Part shown: one piece after another, positions 1 to 8,385 of the stretch | Position numbering within the stretch: position 1 is the stretch's first letter | Layout: each line of letters begins with the position of its first letter | Source: Shewanella pealeana ATCC 700345 | GTDB lineage: Bacteria > Pseudomonadota > Gammaproteobacteria > Enterobacterales > Shewanellaceae | Length of the DNA: 64,000 bases | NCBI RefSeq assembly: GCF_000018285.1 | Contig: NC_009901.1 | Location: 4,773,001-4,837,000 of the forward strand | Reading direction: 5' to 3' | Translations under genes and position numbers: made by a program | Notes under the pieces: generated by a model | Told to the model about the DNA's origin: nothing | The model's database searches: none | What the model saw: only the letters and a program-made list of their open reading frames with translations

Positions 1-148
1 TGACTATTTATTAAAAATCGTCGCCAGCGATCTACTCAGCTATGAAAGCTTCGTTAAAAAGTCGCTTGGCAGTCTAAACTGTATCGCGGGGATCGAATCG
101 ACCGTGGTGTTAAAGCAAAACTTCTCACGTAACACCTTACCCCTATAG
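1..148 (+). CDS. Lrp/AsnC-family transcriptional regulator, C-terminal end (partial)
   Basis: Frame 2 is open from the window edge to a TAG at 146-148 and gives about 48 residues. The segment DYLLKIVASDLLSYESF followed by GIESTVVLKQ looks like the end of the RAM effector-binding domain of Lrp/AsnC proteins, where a short strand, a helix and a strand ending in a 'v.s.ivLk' pattern are usual. The N-terminal helix-turn-helix lies outside the window, so target and ligand cannot be judged. The assignment rests on motif resemblance in a short fragment. Confidence 0.6.
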   Translation, partial: DYLLKIVASDLLSYESFVKKSLGSLNCIAGIESTVVLKQNFSRNTLPL

Positions 149-307
149 TCATTTAAGTCAGGTGGCTAAATACGTGCTGTTTATGAACCCACTCAAGTGA
201 GATAATTCAATCACTAGGCCTTAAGTAACAGCACTATGATCCACACAAGCATCCATACAAGAATTCACACAAGAGTCGGCTGATAGAGTCGACAGGCAGG
301 AAAGATC

Positions 308-1465
308 ATGTACAGCTTCGATTATTACAACCCAACTCATATCTGTTTCGGTGAAGGCAAGATTGCCGAACTCGATAACTTAGTCCCACCGGACGCAAAA
401 GTCTTAGTGCTTTTTGGCGGCAACAGCGCCAGAAGCACAGGCACACTCGACGAGGTAAAAGCTGCGCTTAAGCAACGTAATGTCGTGGAATTTGGTGGAA
501 TCGAGGCGAATCCGACCTACGAAACCTTGATGCAAGCGGTCGAGGTGGTAAAACAGCAAAATATCGACTTTCTACTAGCTGTCGGTGGCGGCTCGGTTAT
601 CGATGGCACTAAGTTTGTCGCGGCGGCTACGCTCTTTGAAGGCGAGCCATGGGATATCCTATTAAGCTGGGGTGCAAACGTCACCCAGGCGATGCCCTTC
701 GGTACAGTATTAACCTTGCCTGCTACCGGCTCAGAGATGAACAGTGCCAGCGTCGTCACTCGTAAATCGTTACAGGCAAAACTGTCTTTTATGAGTAACC
801 ATGTCTTTCCAAAATTCTCAGTATTGGATCCAAGCAAAACCTTCACCTTACCTGAGCGTCAAGTGGCTAACGGCGTAGTCGATGCCTTTATCCATATTAC
901 AGAGCAATATCTAAACTACCCAGTTAATGCACCAGTGCAAGACAGATTTGCCGAAGGCCTACTGCAAACATTAATCGAGTTAGGGCCAAAAGCTTTAAGC
1001 GAGCCAAAAGATTTCGACGTGCGCGCAAACCTTATGTGGGTGGCGGCCATGGCACTGAGTGGCGTAATCGGTAAAGGAGTACCACACGACTGGGCAACGC
1101 ATATGATAGGCCATGAGATCACCGTGCTTTATGGTGTCGACCATGCCCGAACTATTGCAATGATTTTGCCTGGCATGCTCGATGTACGCCGTGAGGGTAA
1201 GCAAGAGAAGCTATTGCAATATGCCGATCGCGTCTGGGGCATTAACCAGGGTAGCAAGGATGAGATCATCGATGAAGCTATCGAAAAGACCCGTGAATTT
1301 TTCGAGGCCATGGGGATCAAGACACGCTTATCGGATTACGATTTAGATAGCAGCAGTATCAATGAGATAATTAATAAACTTGAAGCCCACGGCATGACAG
1401 CACTGGGTGAAAAGCAAGATGTCGATCTTGCCATGAGCCGTAAAATTTTAGAACGTAACCTATAA
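308..1465 (+). CDS. yqhD: YqhD-like iron-containing alcohol dehydrogenase / NADPH-dependent aldehyde reductase
   Basis: This 385-residue protein matches the length and layout of E. coli YqhD, a cytoplasmic enzyme that reduces many aldehydes with NADPH. A GGGS nucleotide-binding turn lies at residues 93-96. The four metal ligands of the family are visible as Asp192, His196, His265 (in DWATHMIGHE) and His279 (in GVDHAR), each two positions before its YqhD counterpart. AGGAAAG precedes the ATG at a suitable distance. The next gene, a DJ-1/PfpI protein that could also act on carbonyl stress, follows after about 100 bases. A role in aldehyde detoxification is inferred from the family; the natural substrate is not known. 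Confidence 0.8.
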   Translation: MYSFDYYNPTHICFGEGKIAELDNLVPPDAKVLVLFGGNSARSTGTLDEVKAALKQRNVVEFGGIEANPTYETLMQAVEVVKQQNIDFLLAVGGGSVIDGTKFVAAATLFEGEPWDILLSWGANVTQAMPFGTVLTLPATGSEMNSASVVTRKSLQAKLSFMSNHVFPKFSVLDPSKTFTLPERQVANGVVDAFIHITEQYLNYPVNAPVQDRFAEGLLQTLIELGPKALSEPKDFDVRANLMWVAAMALSGVIGKGVPHDWATHMIGHEITVLYGVDHARTIAMILPGMLDVRREGKQEKLLQYADRVWGINQGSKDEIIDEAIEKTREFFEAMGIKTRLSDYDLDSSSINEIINKLEAHGMTALGEKQDVDLAMSRKILERNL

Positions 1466-1569
1466 ATCTACATTATCACCAAGATAAAAACTGTATAAGA
1501 GACCTCAGCTAGCTAACCGGTGTATCTCGCTTGTTAGCTGGCAAATCAACAGATAAAAAGGACAACAAT

Positions 1570-2247
1570 ATGAACGTATTAATGGTACTGACTTCACATG
1601 ACAAACTTGGCGACACAGGCCTAAAAACTGGCTTTTGGCTCGAAGAGTTCGCCAGTCCTTTTTATCGCTTTAAAGACTGTGGCTTTACTATCACGCTAGC
1701 CTCTCCTGCTGGCGGCCAACCACCGCTAGATCCAAGCAGTGAACAGCCGGACTTCCAAACTGCTGCCACCGAACGCTTTAATCAAGATGGACAAGCCAAG
1801 CAACAACTGGCAACAACCAAAGTCTTGGCAGAAATAAACCAAGCCGATTACGACGCTATCTTCTATCCTGGTGGTCATGGGCCGCTCTGGGATCTCACTA
1901 ATGATGTCCACTCTATCGCATTAATAGAAGCCTTCTACCAAGCACAAAAGCCTGTGGGGCTTGTTTGCCACGCACCTGGGGCGCTTAAAAATGTCAAAGC
2001 GGCCGATGGCACGCCTCTAGTCGCAGGTAAACGAGTAACGGGCTTTACCAACAGTGAAGAATCAGCAGTGCAGCTAACCGAAATAGTACCTTTCCTCGTT
2101 GAAGATATGCTGCAACAAAATGGGGCGCTATACAGTAAAGGAGATGACTGGAGCAGCTACCTAGCCGTGGATGGCAACCTTATCACAGGCCAAAATCCAG
2201 CATCTTCTGAAGCCGTCGCCAATGAGATCATTAAGCAGTTCAAGTAG
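1570..2247 (+). CDS. DJ-1/PfpI-family type 1 glutamine amidotransferase-like protein
   Basis: The reading frame opens at 1531, but AAAGGAC sits just before the ATG at 1570, which gives a 225-residue protein beginning MNVLMVLTSHDKL. The nucleophile elbow LVCHAPGAL puts the reactive cysteine at residue 133 followed by His134, and Glu25 in FWLEEF is the acidic partner typical of the HchA/Hsp31-like branch. Proteins of this branch are reported as glyoxalases, deglycases or chaperones. Its place after an aldehyde reductase gene suggests a joint role against reactive carbonyls, which is inference. Exact activity cannot be told from sequence. Confidence 0.75.
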   Translation: MNVLMVLTSHDKLGDTGLKTGFWLEEFASPFYRFKDCGFTITLASPAGGQPPLDPSSEQPDFQTAATERFNQDGQAKQQLATTKVLAEINQADYDAIFYPGGHGPLWDLTNDVHSIALIEAFYQAQKPVGLVCHAPGALKNVKAADGTPLVAGKRVTGFTNSEESAVQLTEIVPFLVEDMLQQNGALYSKGDDWSSYLAVDGNLITGQNPASSEAVANEIIKQFK

Positions 2248-2403
2248 AACAGTACCCGAGTATTGCGACTTACGCTAAGCAATTAGGCCAAATGCTTAGC
2301 GTATTAAAACAGACGATATTGAAGCTCCATGGCTGCTTTTGTCTTAAGCTAACCGTTATATGACCCCGGCTACTATATGACCCCGGCTAGGCTAACGTTT
2401 TAA

Positions 2404-3048
2404 CTATTTGAGTAATTTACACTTATAGCTGTGATCAAAGAACTGCACGCTTGCTTCGCCCTGATGCTCCCAAAACTCAAAGTTACGCCCTAGGTATTTA
2501 GCGCCACTGCCACTGCGTACATTGGTCGCTAACAGTTGCTGATCGCCCATTTTCTCACTCGAAAAGGTAAATACCGCCGTAACAGGATCCACTTGGGTAT
2601 AAAAAACAGCGCTTATCTGTGGTCGATTACCACAATCAAAAACTGCTGTGCTAGAAGGCTCAATTAAACGACCTTGAATTTGCAACTCAATAAGGCGGAT
2701 TTGGTAATTATCTAGCGTGCACTGACGTACATCCTGCGCCTTCCAGCAATCATTACGCCCCTTAATCCAACCTCTTTGTGTCGCCTTAGGCTGCGCGGAC
2801 GGCGGAATATTTACCATGGCTTGTTGGTATACCTGAGCCATCTCTCTATCTAACTTAGCTAACTCTGCGTCATCACAAATCAGGGTTTCAACTTTCCCTT
2901 GTGCCTTTGCGCAATCGAAACTCGGAGTAATCGTTGCGTGAGTCTCGTCCTTAACAGGCTGATCTTTCGTTGCCTCCGTTTTTTGATCCGCCACAGTACT
3001 GCAGGCTGTCAGTAAGATTAGCCAGCTTGTAAAAATGTATTTATGCAT
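2404..3048 (-). CDS. Lipoprotein with LprI-like (DUF1311) and MliC-like lysozyme inhibitor domains
   Basis: The 214-residue protein starts with a lipoprotein signal peptide (MHKYIFTSWLILLTAC, lipobox LTAC), so the mature form should be anchored at the outer membrane. Residues about 42-125 carry the LprI pattern FDCAKAQGKVETLICDD...LD.EM..VYQQA with paired cysteines. Residues about 135-214 look like a MliC domain: FDCG near its start, the conserved segment SGSGAKYLG, and a C-terminal YKCKLL. Both domains are associated with inhibition of C-type lysozyme. The protein is therefore probably a periplasm-facing defence against host or competitor lysozyme. It is a single gene facing away from ntrBC. 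Confidence 0.72.
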   Translation of the reverse strand: MHKYIFTSWLILLTACSTVADQKTEATKDQPVKDETHATITPSFDCAKAQGKVETLICDDAELAKLDREMAQVYQQAMVNIPPSAQPKATQRGWIKGRNDCWKAQDVRQCTLDNYQIRLIELQIQGRLIEPSSTAVFDCGNRPQISAVFYTQVDPVTAVFTFSSEKMGDQQLLATNVRSGSGAKYLGRNFEFWEHQGEASVQFFDHSYKCKLLK

Positions 3049-3408
3049 CAGCTTTCCTCTCTCGCTACTCTCTGTTTATCTTTTTATTCGCTTTTACCGC
3101 TATTCGAGCTTGTGGCAATTAACCACAGTCAGTGAGATCTAACTCGACACTAGGGAGTACGCCCATCTGGGTAACATTACTATCATTTTCGGTAAAGTAA
3201 TACAGGTAGCAGCGGTCGTTATTAAGGTTGTTACCATGAGGGAAGATGACGAAACCGCGGCCCACTGTCACAGTGGTATAACCTTAAACATAGCAAATTT
3301 TCACCTGCCGCACTTTCGTCTTATTTCATCAAACATAAAGTCGATGCTTTTCTATAGAAAAACAGCTACTCTTCGAGTGATTACAACCCCGTAACAAAGG
3401 ACGTCACG
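3049..3408. other. Gene-free stretch between divergent genes
   Basis: The 360 bases between the lysozyme-inhibitor gene (minus strand) and the DUF4124 gene (plus strand) hold the promoters of both, but no promoter can be picked out with confidence. The only other content is a short open minus-strand frame at 3119-3283, listed separately as a possible gene remnant. Confidence 0.5.
3119..3283 (-). pseudogene. Possible remnant of a small protein gene
   Basis: On the minus strand a frame of about 54 codons reads with plausible protein composition (TVTVGRGFVIFPHGNN, then NNDRCYLYYFTENDS, ending ELDLTDCG and a stop). It is preceded in frame by TAA and has no start codon. An ATG in another frame just upstream reaches TGA after seven codons. 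This would fit a decayed or frameshifted gene end. No family was recognised and chance cannot be excluded. Confidence 0.25.
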
Positions 3409-3954
3409 ATGCGTGCAGGCTTAGTTTTACTACTGTTATTGGTCGCAACCTTGGCACATGCCACCGTTTATAAATGGGTCGATGAAAATGGCAAGGTTCA
3501 TTTCTCTGACAAGCCGGTAAAGAATGCCGAAGTTGTCGAGCTCAATGAAAACACCCAAAACAGTATCAAATTGCCCGATCCGATCGTCTTACCTAGTCTT
3601 AACACCCCTGCCGATAGCGATAAAGCCAGTTACAAACTTAATATCGCCTCTCCCAGTGAAGAAGAGACGATCCGCAGTAACGAAGGCAAGATAACCCTTA
3701 TCGCTAATAGTGATCCGCAGCTGTCATCAGCCCACGAATTCGTGCTCTATATGGATGGTCAGCAGCTAGGAAGCGCGCAGAAAAGTGGCCAGTTCAAACT
3801 CAGCGATATCGATCGCGGCGAACACAGCTTTGTTATTAAGGTATTGAGCAAAAACGGCAAACAACTTGCAGCAACTCCTCCAAGGAAGGTATTTCTTCAT
3901 CGGACGAGCTTAAATCAACCTAAAGCTATTAGGCCTCAGCCTAGAAGCAATTAG
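3409..3954 (+). CDS. DUF4124 domain-containing secreted protein
   Basis: A 181-residue protein with a clear Sec signal peptide (MRAGLVLLLLLVATLAHA) followed directly by the DUF4124 signature VYKWVDENGKVHFSDKP. The remaining part, about residues 80-170, has the strand-rich look of an immunoglobulin-like fold (ITLIANSD, EFVLYMDG, GEHSFVIKVL). It is probably periplasmic. DUF4124 genes commonly sit beside glnA-ntrBC in gammaproteobacteria, as here, but the function is unknown. The NtrC operator lies between this gene and ntrB, so the gene itself is probably read from its own upstream promoter. Confidence 0.75.
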   Translation: MRAGLVLLLLLVATLAHATVYKWVDENGKVHFSDKPVKNAEVVELNENTQNSIKLPDPIVLPSLNTPADSDKASYKLNIASPSEEETIRSNEGKITLIANSDPQLSSAHEFVLYMDGQQLGSAQKSGQFKLSDIDRGEHSFVIKVLSKNGKQLAATPPRKVFLHRTSLNQPKAIRPQPRSN

Positions 3955-4027
3955 TAAAAACCTTTGAATATAAAAACTTAGGATTACTTTGACTTAGTCT
4001 ACATTCCGATGACCTTCTATTGCGCAC

Positions 4028-4044
4028 TGCACCATTTCGGTGCA
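4028..4044. promoter_or_regulatory. NtrC operator upstream of ntrB
   Basis: TGCACCATTTCGGTGCA is a perfect match to the NtrC consensus TGCACC-N5-GGTGCA. It lies 63 bases before the ntrB start codon. In enterobacteria NtrC-P binds a similar site at the glnL promoter and limits transcription of its own operon; autoregulation is the natural inference here. Confidence 0.85.
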
Positions 4045-4068
4045 ACATAGTGGTGTAATCGACTGAAA

Positions 4069-4084
4069 TGCCCAAACTGGTGCA
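4069..4084. promoter_or_regulatory. Degenerate second NtrC site
   Basis: TGCCCAAACTGGTGCA keeps the GGTGCA half and a shortened other half. Its centre is about 40 bases, close to four helical turns, from the centre of the perfect site. That phasing would allow cooperative binding. Because the site is one base short of consensus, its function is uncertain. Confidence 0.4.
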
Positions 4085-4106
4085 TTTGCATAATTCGGAG
4101 TAGCTG

Positions 4107-5147
4107 ATGGATACAAATTTATTGCTCAATCATTTAGTAACGGCGGTGCTCGTTATCAATGAAGAGCTTGAGTTACTCTATGTCAATACTGCTACCGAGC
4201 AATTGCTCGGTGTCGGCAGCAACCGACTCACAGAGCAACCCTTACCCGAGCACTATCAGTTACTCGGCGTCGACCCTCAAGTCCTAAAGCTCGCCATCTG
4301 CGACGGCCAAGGCCTGAGCATCAATACCGTGCCTTTAGTGACCATAGATGGCCAGCACCATACCGTCGATGTCACCCTGACACCGCTTGAACAAGAAAAG
4401 AATCTAGCCCTGATTGAGCTTCGCCAAGTCGATCAACAGCGACGCATTCACCAACAGTTAACCCAAGATGCTCAGCAGCAAGCGGCGCAATACTTAGTGC
4501 GTAATCTTGCTCATGAGATTAAGAATCCATTGGGTGGATTACGCGGCGCGGCGCAGCTATTGTCTCGCGAACTAAAAGACCCCGAGCTCAACGAATTTAC
4601 CGATCTTATTATCGAGCAGGCCGACAGACTGCGTAACTTAGTCGACCGCTTACTCGGCCCACAGAAGCCGACCCAGCATAGCCTTTACAATATTCATGAA
4701 GTGATCCAAAAGGTGCTCAAGCTGGTAAATGTTACCCTGCCTGACAATATTGAATTGACCCAAGATTACGACCCATCCATCCCTGATATCGAGATGGATC
4801 CGGATCAACTGCAGCAGACCATTCTTAATATCGTACAAAACGCGGTACAAGCCTTAGAGCCAAGCGGCGGTCATATTCGCCTAAAGACCCGTACTCAACA
4901 TCAAGTCACCATAGGTACCAAGCGCCACAAGTTGGTGCTTATGCTGTCGGTGATAGACGACGGCCCGGGCATTCAACCTGAGCTTATGGATACTTTGTTT
5001 TATCCTATGGTCACAGGCCGAGAACAAGGCTCTGGATTGGGCTTATCCATCGCCCATAACTTTGCCCGCTTGCACGGTGGTCGCATCGATTGTGACTCAA
5101 CAGTCGGCCACACAGAATTTACCATTACCCTACCCATCAATAATTAA
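4107..5147 (+). CDS. glnL: Nitrogen regulation sensor histidine kinase NtrB
   Basis: A 346-residue cytoplasmic kinase with an N-terminal PAS domain (about residues 5-110), the phospho-acceptor H-box NLAHEIKNPLGGLRGAAQLL near residue 130-150, an N-box (ILNIVQNAVQAL), a G1 box (DDGPGI) and a G2 box (GSGLGLSI). It has no membrane segments. This is the standard NtrB layout and length. It phosphorylates or dephosphorylates NtrC in response to nitrogen status through PII. ntrC follows after 17 bases in the same orientation, so the two form an operon. The upstream NtrC operators imply autoregulation. Confidence 0.95.
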   Translation: MDTNLLLNHLVTAVLVINEELELLYVNTATEQLLGVGSNRLTEQPLPEHYQLLGVDPQVLKLAICDGQGLSINTVPLVTIDGQHHTVDVTLTPLEQEKNLALIELRQVDQQRRIHQQLTQDAQQQAAQYLVRNLAHEIKNPLGGLRGAAQLLSRELKDPELNEFTDLIIEQADRLRNLVDRLLGPQKPTQHSLYNIHEVIQKVLKLVNVTLPDNIELTQDYDPSIPDIEMDPDQLQQTILNIVQNAVQALEPSGGHIRLKTRTQHQVTIGTKRHKLVLMLSVIDDGPGIQPELMDTLFYPMVTGREQGSGLGLSIAHNFARLHGGRIDCDSTVGHTEFTITLPINN

Positions 5148-5164
5148 TAAGAGGAAAACACTCG

Positions 5165-6574
5165 ATGACAGAACAAGTTTGGATCCTCGACGACGATAGT
5201 TCGATACGTTGGGTACTAGAAAAAGCACTACAGAGCGCCAAATTTAGCAGCGCAAGCTTTGCCGCAGCGGAATCCTTATGGCAAGCCTTAGAGACGGCGC
5301 AGCCTCAGGTGATAGTGTCAGACATTCGTATGCCTGGCACCGATGGTTTAACGCTATTAGAGCGCCTGCAAAACCATTACCCGCATATTCCGGTTATCAT
5401 CATGACGGCGCATTCCGATCTCGACAGCGCGGTAAGTGCCTATCAAGCGGGCGCCTTTGAGTATCTGCCTAAGCCTTTCGATATCGATGAAGCGATATCC
5501 TTAGTCGACCGCGCCCTGACTCACGCCAAAGAGCAGTCTTCGACCATCACGACCGAAGAGCCGATAGTCGCCACGCCAGAGATCATCGGCGAAGCCCCTG
5601 CCATGCAGGAGGTCTTTAGGGCCATTGGCCGCCTTTCTCGCTCATCCATTAGTGTATTGATTAATGGCCAATCTGGTACGGGTAAAGAGCTGGTTGCTAG
5701 CGCGCTGCATAAACACAGCCCACGCAAGGGTAAACCCTTTATTGCCATCAACATGGCGGCAATCCCTAAAGACTTAATTGAATCTGAGCTATTTGGCCAT
5801 GAAAAAGGTGCCTTTACTGGCGCCGGTAGCGTGCGCCAAGGCCGCTTCGAGCAAGCCAATGGCGGTACCTTATTTCTAGATGAAATTGGCGATATGCCTC
5901 TCGATGTTCAGACCCGATTATTGCGGGTATTGGCCGATGGCCAGTTCTATCGCGTCGGCGGCCATTCACCAGTGCAGGTGGATGTGCGCATCATAGCCGC
6001 AACCCACCAAAACCTTGAGCAACGGGTACATCAGGGAGGTTTTCGTGAAGATCTGTTCCACCGTTTAAACGTCATTCGGGTACACCTGCCACCACTATCT
6101 CAACGTCGAGAGGATATCCCACAACTGGCACGTCACTTCCTGGTAATCGCCGCCAAAGAGATAGGCGTTGAGCCCAAGGTGCTGACCAAAGAAACTGCCA
6201 ATAAGCTGTCACAACTCCCCTGGCCCGGCAACGTGCGCCAACTTGAAAACACCTGCCGCTGGTTAACTGTCATGGCCTCGGGGCAGGAGATCTTGCCACT
6301 GGACTTGCCACCTGAGCTACTGCAAGAACCTAAGCTGAGCCATGCTCAAAGCAGTGACTGTGATGACTGGCAAGGCGCATTAAAGCTGTTTATCGATCAA
6401 CGCCTCAGTGACGGCGATAGCGATCTGCTTACCGAAGTGCAGCCAGCCTTCGAGCGCATCTTACTCGAAACCGCCCTTAAACATACCAATGGCCATAAGC
6501 AAGAAGCGGCTAAACGCCTAGGCTGGGGACGTAATACTCTAACCCGTAAATTAAAAGAGCTAGAAATGGATTAG
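5165..6574 (+). CDS. glnG: Nitrogen regulation response regulator NtrC
   Basis: A 469-residue sigma-54-dependent activator. The receiver domain carries the phosphorylation site Asp53 in VIVSDIRMPGTDG. The AAA+ domain has Walker A (GQSGTGKE), the sigma-54 contact loop ESELFGHEKGAFTGA, and a Walker B region (GGTLFLDEIGD). A Fis-type helix-turn-helix closes the protein (QEAAKRLGWGRNTLTRKLKEL). Length and domain order equal E. coli NtrC. AGAGGA precedes the ATG. It is co-transcribed with ntrB and the transcript ends at the strong hairpin immediately downstream. Confidence 0.96.
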   Translation: MTEQVWILDDDSSIRWVLEKALQSAKFSSASFAAAESLWQALETAQPQVIVSDIRMPGTDGLTLLERLQNHYPHIPVIIMTAHSDLDSAVSAYQAGAFEYLPKPFDIDEAISLVDRALTHAKEQSSTITTEEPIVATPEIIGEAPAMQEVFRAIGRLSRSSISVLINGQSGTGKELVASALHKHSPRKGKPFIAINMAAIPKDLIESELFGHEKGAFTGAGSVRQGRFEQANGGTLFLDEIGDMPLDVQTRLLRVLADGQFYRVGGHSPVQVDVRIIAATHQNLEQRVHQGGFREDLFHRLNVIRVHLPPLSQRREDIPQLARHFLVIAAKEIGVEPKVLTKETANKLSQLPWPGNVRQLENTCRWLTVMASGQEILPLDLPPELLQEPKLSHAQSSDCDDWQGALKLFIDQRLSDGDSDLLTEVQPAFERILLETALKHTNGHKQEAAKRLGWGRNTLTRKLKELEMD

Positions 6575-6593
6575 AGGCCCTTCAATAGCGACT

Positions 6594-6626
6594 GAAAAAA
6601 AGGAGAGCCACAGGCTCTCCTTTTTT
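6594..6626. terminator. Bidirectional rho-independent terminator between ntrC and fieF
   Basis: An 8-bp GC-rich stem GGAGAGCC / GGCTCTCC with an ACA loop is followed by T6 on the plus strand and, through the upstream A-run, by a T-run on the minus strand. It can end both ntrBC and the convergent fieF transcript. Confidence 0.9.
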
Positions 6627-6642
6627 GCTTATACGCAAACCG

Positions 6643-7512
6643 CTACACGGGATCTTGGTGAATAATCACCTCCGAGTCGACAAACTCTTGCCGCACTCGC
6701 TCGGAGGTTTCAACGGCAATTTTATGAGCCTCATGTAAGCTCAAATCGCCATCCAGTTCTAGGTGGAACTGAATAAACATCGTCTTACCCGACTCACGAG
6801 TACGTAAGTCGTGGATGCCTCTCACCTGAGGATCGTACTTGGCAATTTCAGCGATTTTCTCTCGGGTCTCATCATCAAGCTCTCTATCTAATAGCGACTG
6901 CACCGAGCGGTAAGCTAATCCAATCGCTTGCTGGCCAATAAATAGCGCGATAAGCACGGCAAACAGACCATCGGCCCACCACCAGCCATATTGAGACAGG
7001 ATAAGCGCCAGTAATACAGCGGCATTCAAAAATAGGTCCGACTTATAATGCAGCGAGTCAGCCTCAACCACAGTACTCGATGTCGCCGCTAAAGCTCTTT
7101 TCTGAAGCATCACTAGGGCAAAGGTCAGCACAATCGCGATAACCGAGACAATCACACCCAAGGTGGCATGTTTTACCTCTACCGGATTAATCAATCGCTC
7201 GCCACCGTGGAAAAACAGCAAAAATGCGGAGCCTAGAATAAAGGCCGATTGCGCCAACGACGCTAGAGGCTCGGCTTTACCGTGACCATAACGATGTTCC
7301 TGATCGGCGGGCACGATGGCATAACGAATCGCAATGAAATTGACGATTGAGGCCAAGGCATCGGCAAAAGAGTCGGTCAAAGATGCCAACATACTGGCCG
7401 AGCCAGAATACATCCATGCCGCAAGCTTGATGATAATAAGGGTTAAGGCTGTCGCAACCGCTGCACGGCTGGCCAACTTAACCCAGAAATCGTATTGGGA
7501 AGTGTCATTCAT
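6643..7512 (-). CDS. fieF: Cation diffusion facilitator FieF (divalent metal efflux)
   Basis: A 289-residue inner-membrane CDF transporter with six predicted membrane helices and a cytoplasmic C-terminal domain. The transport-site motifs are present: DSFAD in helix 2 and HYKSD in helix 5. The segment YRYGHGKAEPLASLAQ-like region (HRYGHGKAEPLASLAQS) is characteristic of FieF/YiiP. The C-terminal domain contains the metal-site histidines typical of the family (GIHDLRTRESG, FIQFHLELDGD). It exports Zn2+ and Fe2+ in exchange for protons in E. coli. It lies alone between ntrC and cpxP. In several genomes cpx genes neighbour fieF, as here. Confidence 0.9.
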   Translation of the reverse strand: MNDTSQYDFWVKLASRAAVATALTLIIIKLAAWMYSGSASMLASLTDSFADALASIVNFIAIRYAIVPADQEHRYGHGKAEPLASLAQSAFILGSAFLLFFHGGERLINPVEVKHATLGVIVSVIAIVLTFALVMLQKRALAATSSTVVEADSLHYKSDLFLNAAVLLALILSQYGWWWADGLFAVLIALFIGQQAIGLAYRSVQSLLDRELDDETREKIAEIAKYDPQVRGIHDLRTRESGKTMFIQFHLELDGDLSLHEAHKIAVETSERVRQEFVDSEVIIHQDPV

Positions 7513-7671
7513 AAAATCTGTTTACTGATAAAGTAAGGGAAACACAGATCCTAAGTTTATAACAACTTGAGGGAAAATCGGATGATTTCCCTCAAGTTAC
7601 TACCAATCAATCTAATAGAGTAAACCTATTAGGCTCAAGTTAGATTGAAAGGTATTCAAAGCACTGGCTAA

Positions 7672-8154
7672 TTATCTTTTATGATGCTTAGCAAAACGCT
7701 GTTTAAATTTCTCTTGCTGCTCTGGTGTTAGCAACTGATACGCTTGGTTTTGTAACTTAATAATACCGACAGCCTTCTGTTGACGCGCCTCTTGCTTAGC
7801 GGCTAATGCCTGCTTCACATCAGCTTCGCTAAAGTTAGTCGTGGTAATAAAGTCTAGCATCTGCTGTTTTTGTGCAGCGCGTGCTTCTTTAGAAGGACGA
7901 TCCTGTTTCATCTCGTCACGATGAGCACTAAATAGCGCTTTCATCTCAGTCTTCTGCTCATCGGTTAAGTCTAAACCGCGGAACATCTTGCGCATGTCAT
8001 TATGACCAGCACGCTCACCTTTCATCTGGTGATGACCGTTTTTACCGTCGTGGGAGCCGTGGTTATTTTCACCGGCACTAACACCAGCGGTTAATAATGC
8101 TGTGCTGGCCACTATGGCAAGCAAACCTGCTTTTAACGTATTCTTTTTCATCAT
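7672..8154 (-). CDS. cpxP: CpxP/Spy-family periplasmic stress protein
   Basis: A 160-residue protein with a Sec signal peptide ending near ...GVSAGE, a His/Gly-rich linker, and the two LTxxQ-type motifs of the Spy/CpxP family (LDLTDEQKTEM and LLTPEQQEKF). The body is highly charged and helical, as in the cradle-shaped dimer of CpxP. CpxP inhibits the CpxA sensor and helps clear misfolded periplasmic proteins. It is divergent from cpxRA, the same arrangement as in E. coli, with a CpxR box in between. Two adjacent ATG codons are available; GAGG upstream suits the first. Confidence 0.85.
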   Translation of the reverse strand: MMKKNTLKAGLLAIVASTALLTAGVSAGENNHGSHDGKNGHHQMKGERAGHNDMRKMFRGLDLTDEQKTEMKALFSAHRDEMKQDRPSKEARAAQKQQMLDFITTTNFSEADVKQALAAKQEARQQKAVGIIKLQNQAYQLLTPEQQEKFKQRFAKHHKR

Positions 8155-8245
8155 GGTAGCCTCATTTAAATTTGCTCAGCACTGCTAAGCTTGATTTGAC
8201 GCTTATCAGTTTAGTCCGCTCAATGTAATGTTGGGTTTAGTTAGC

Positions 8246-8260
8246 GTAAAACTCTGTAAA
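8246..8260. promoter_or_regulatory. CpxR box in the cpxP-cpxR intergenic region
   Basis: GTAAA-ACTCT-GTAAA is an exact match to the CpxR consensus GTAAA-N5-GTAAA. It sits 92 bases from the cpxP start and 126 bases from the cpxR start, so it can serve either divergent promoter. Confidence 0.85.
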
Positions 8261-8360
8261 GCAATTTAAATAAAGCCGTTCCATGCCTGGCTAGTGGGAT
8301 CTTTACGTTGAATTACACTCCTAAACCGCAATTGACATCAAACAGGGTATACTCACCGCA

Positions 8361-8384
8361 GTAAAGGTAGAGTAAAAGGGTAAA
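8361..8384 (+). promoter_or_regulatory. Triple GTAAA cluster over the cpxR ribosome-binding region
   Basis: Three GTAAA units start at 8361, 8372 and 8380 and end one base before the cpxR ATG. The first two have a 6-base rather than 5-base gap, so they are an imperfect CpxR box. They overlap the Shine-Dalgarno region. A role in autoregulation is possible but not established. Confidence 0.35.
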
Positions 8385-8385
8385 T

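Noticed and set aside
4069..4095. Possible sigma-54 promoter before ntrB (GG...GC)
   Set aside because: The GG and GC pairs are 9 bases apart where sigma-54 promoters need them at -24 and -12; the sequence is better read as a degenerate NtrC site.
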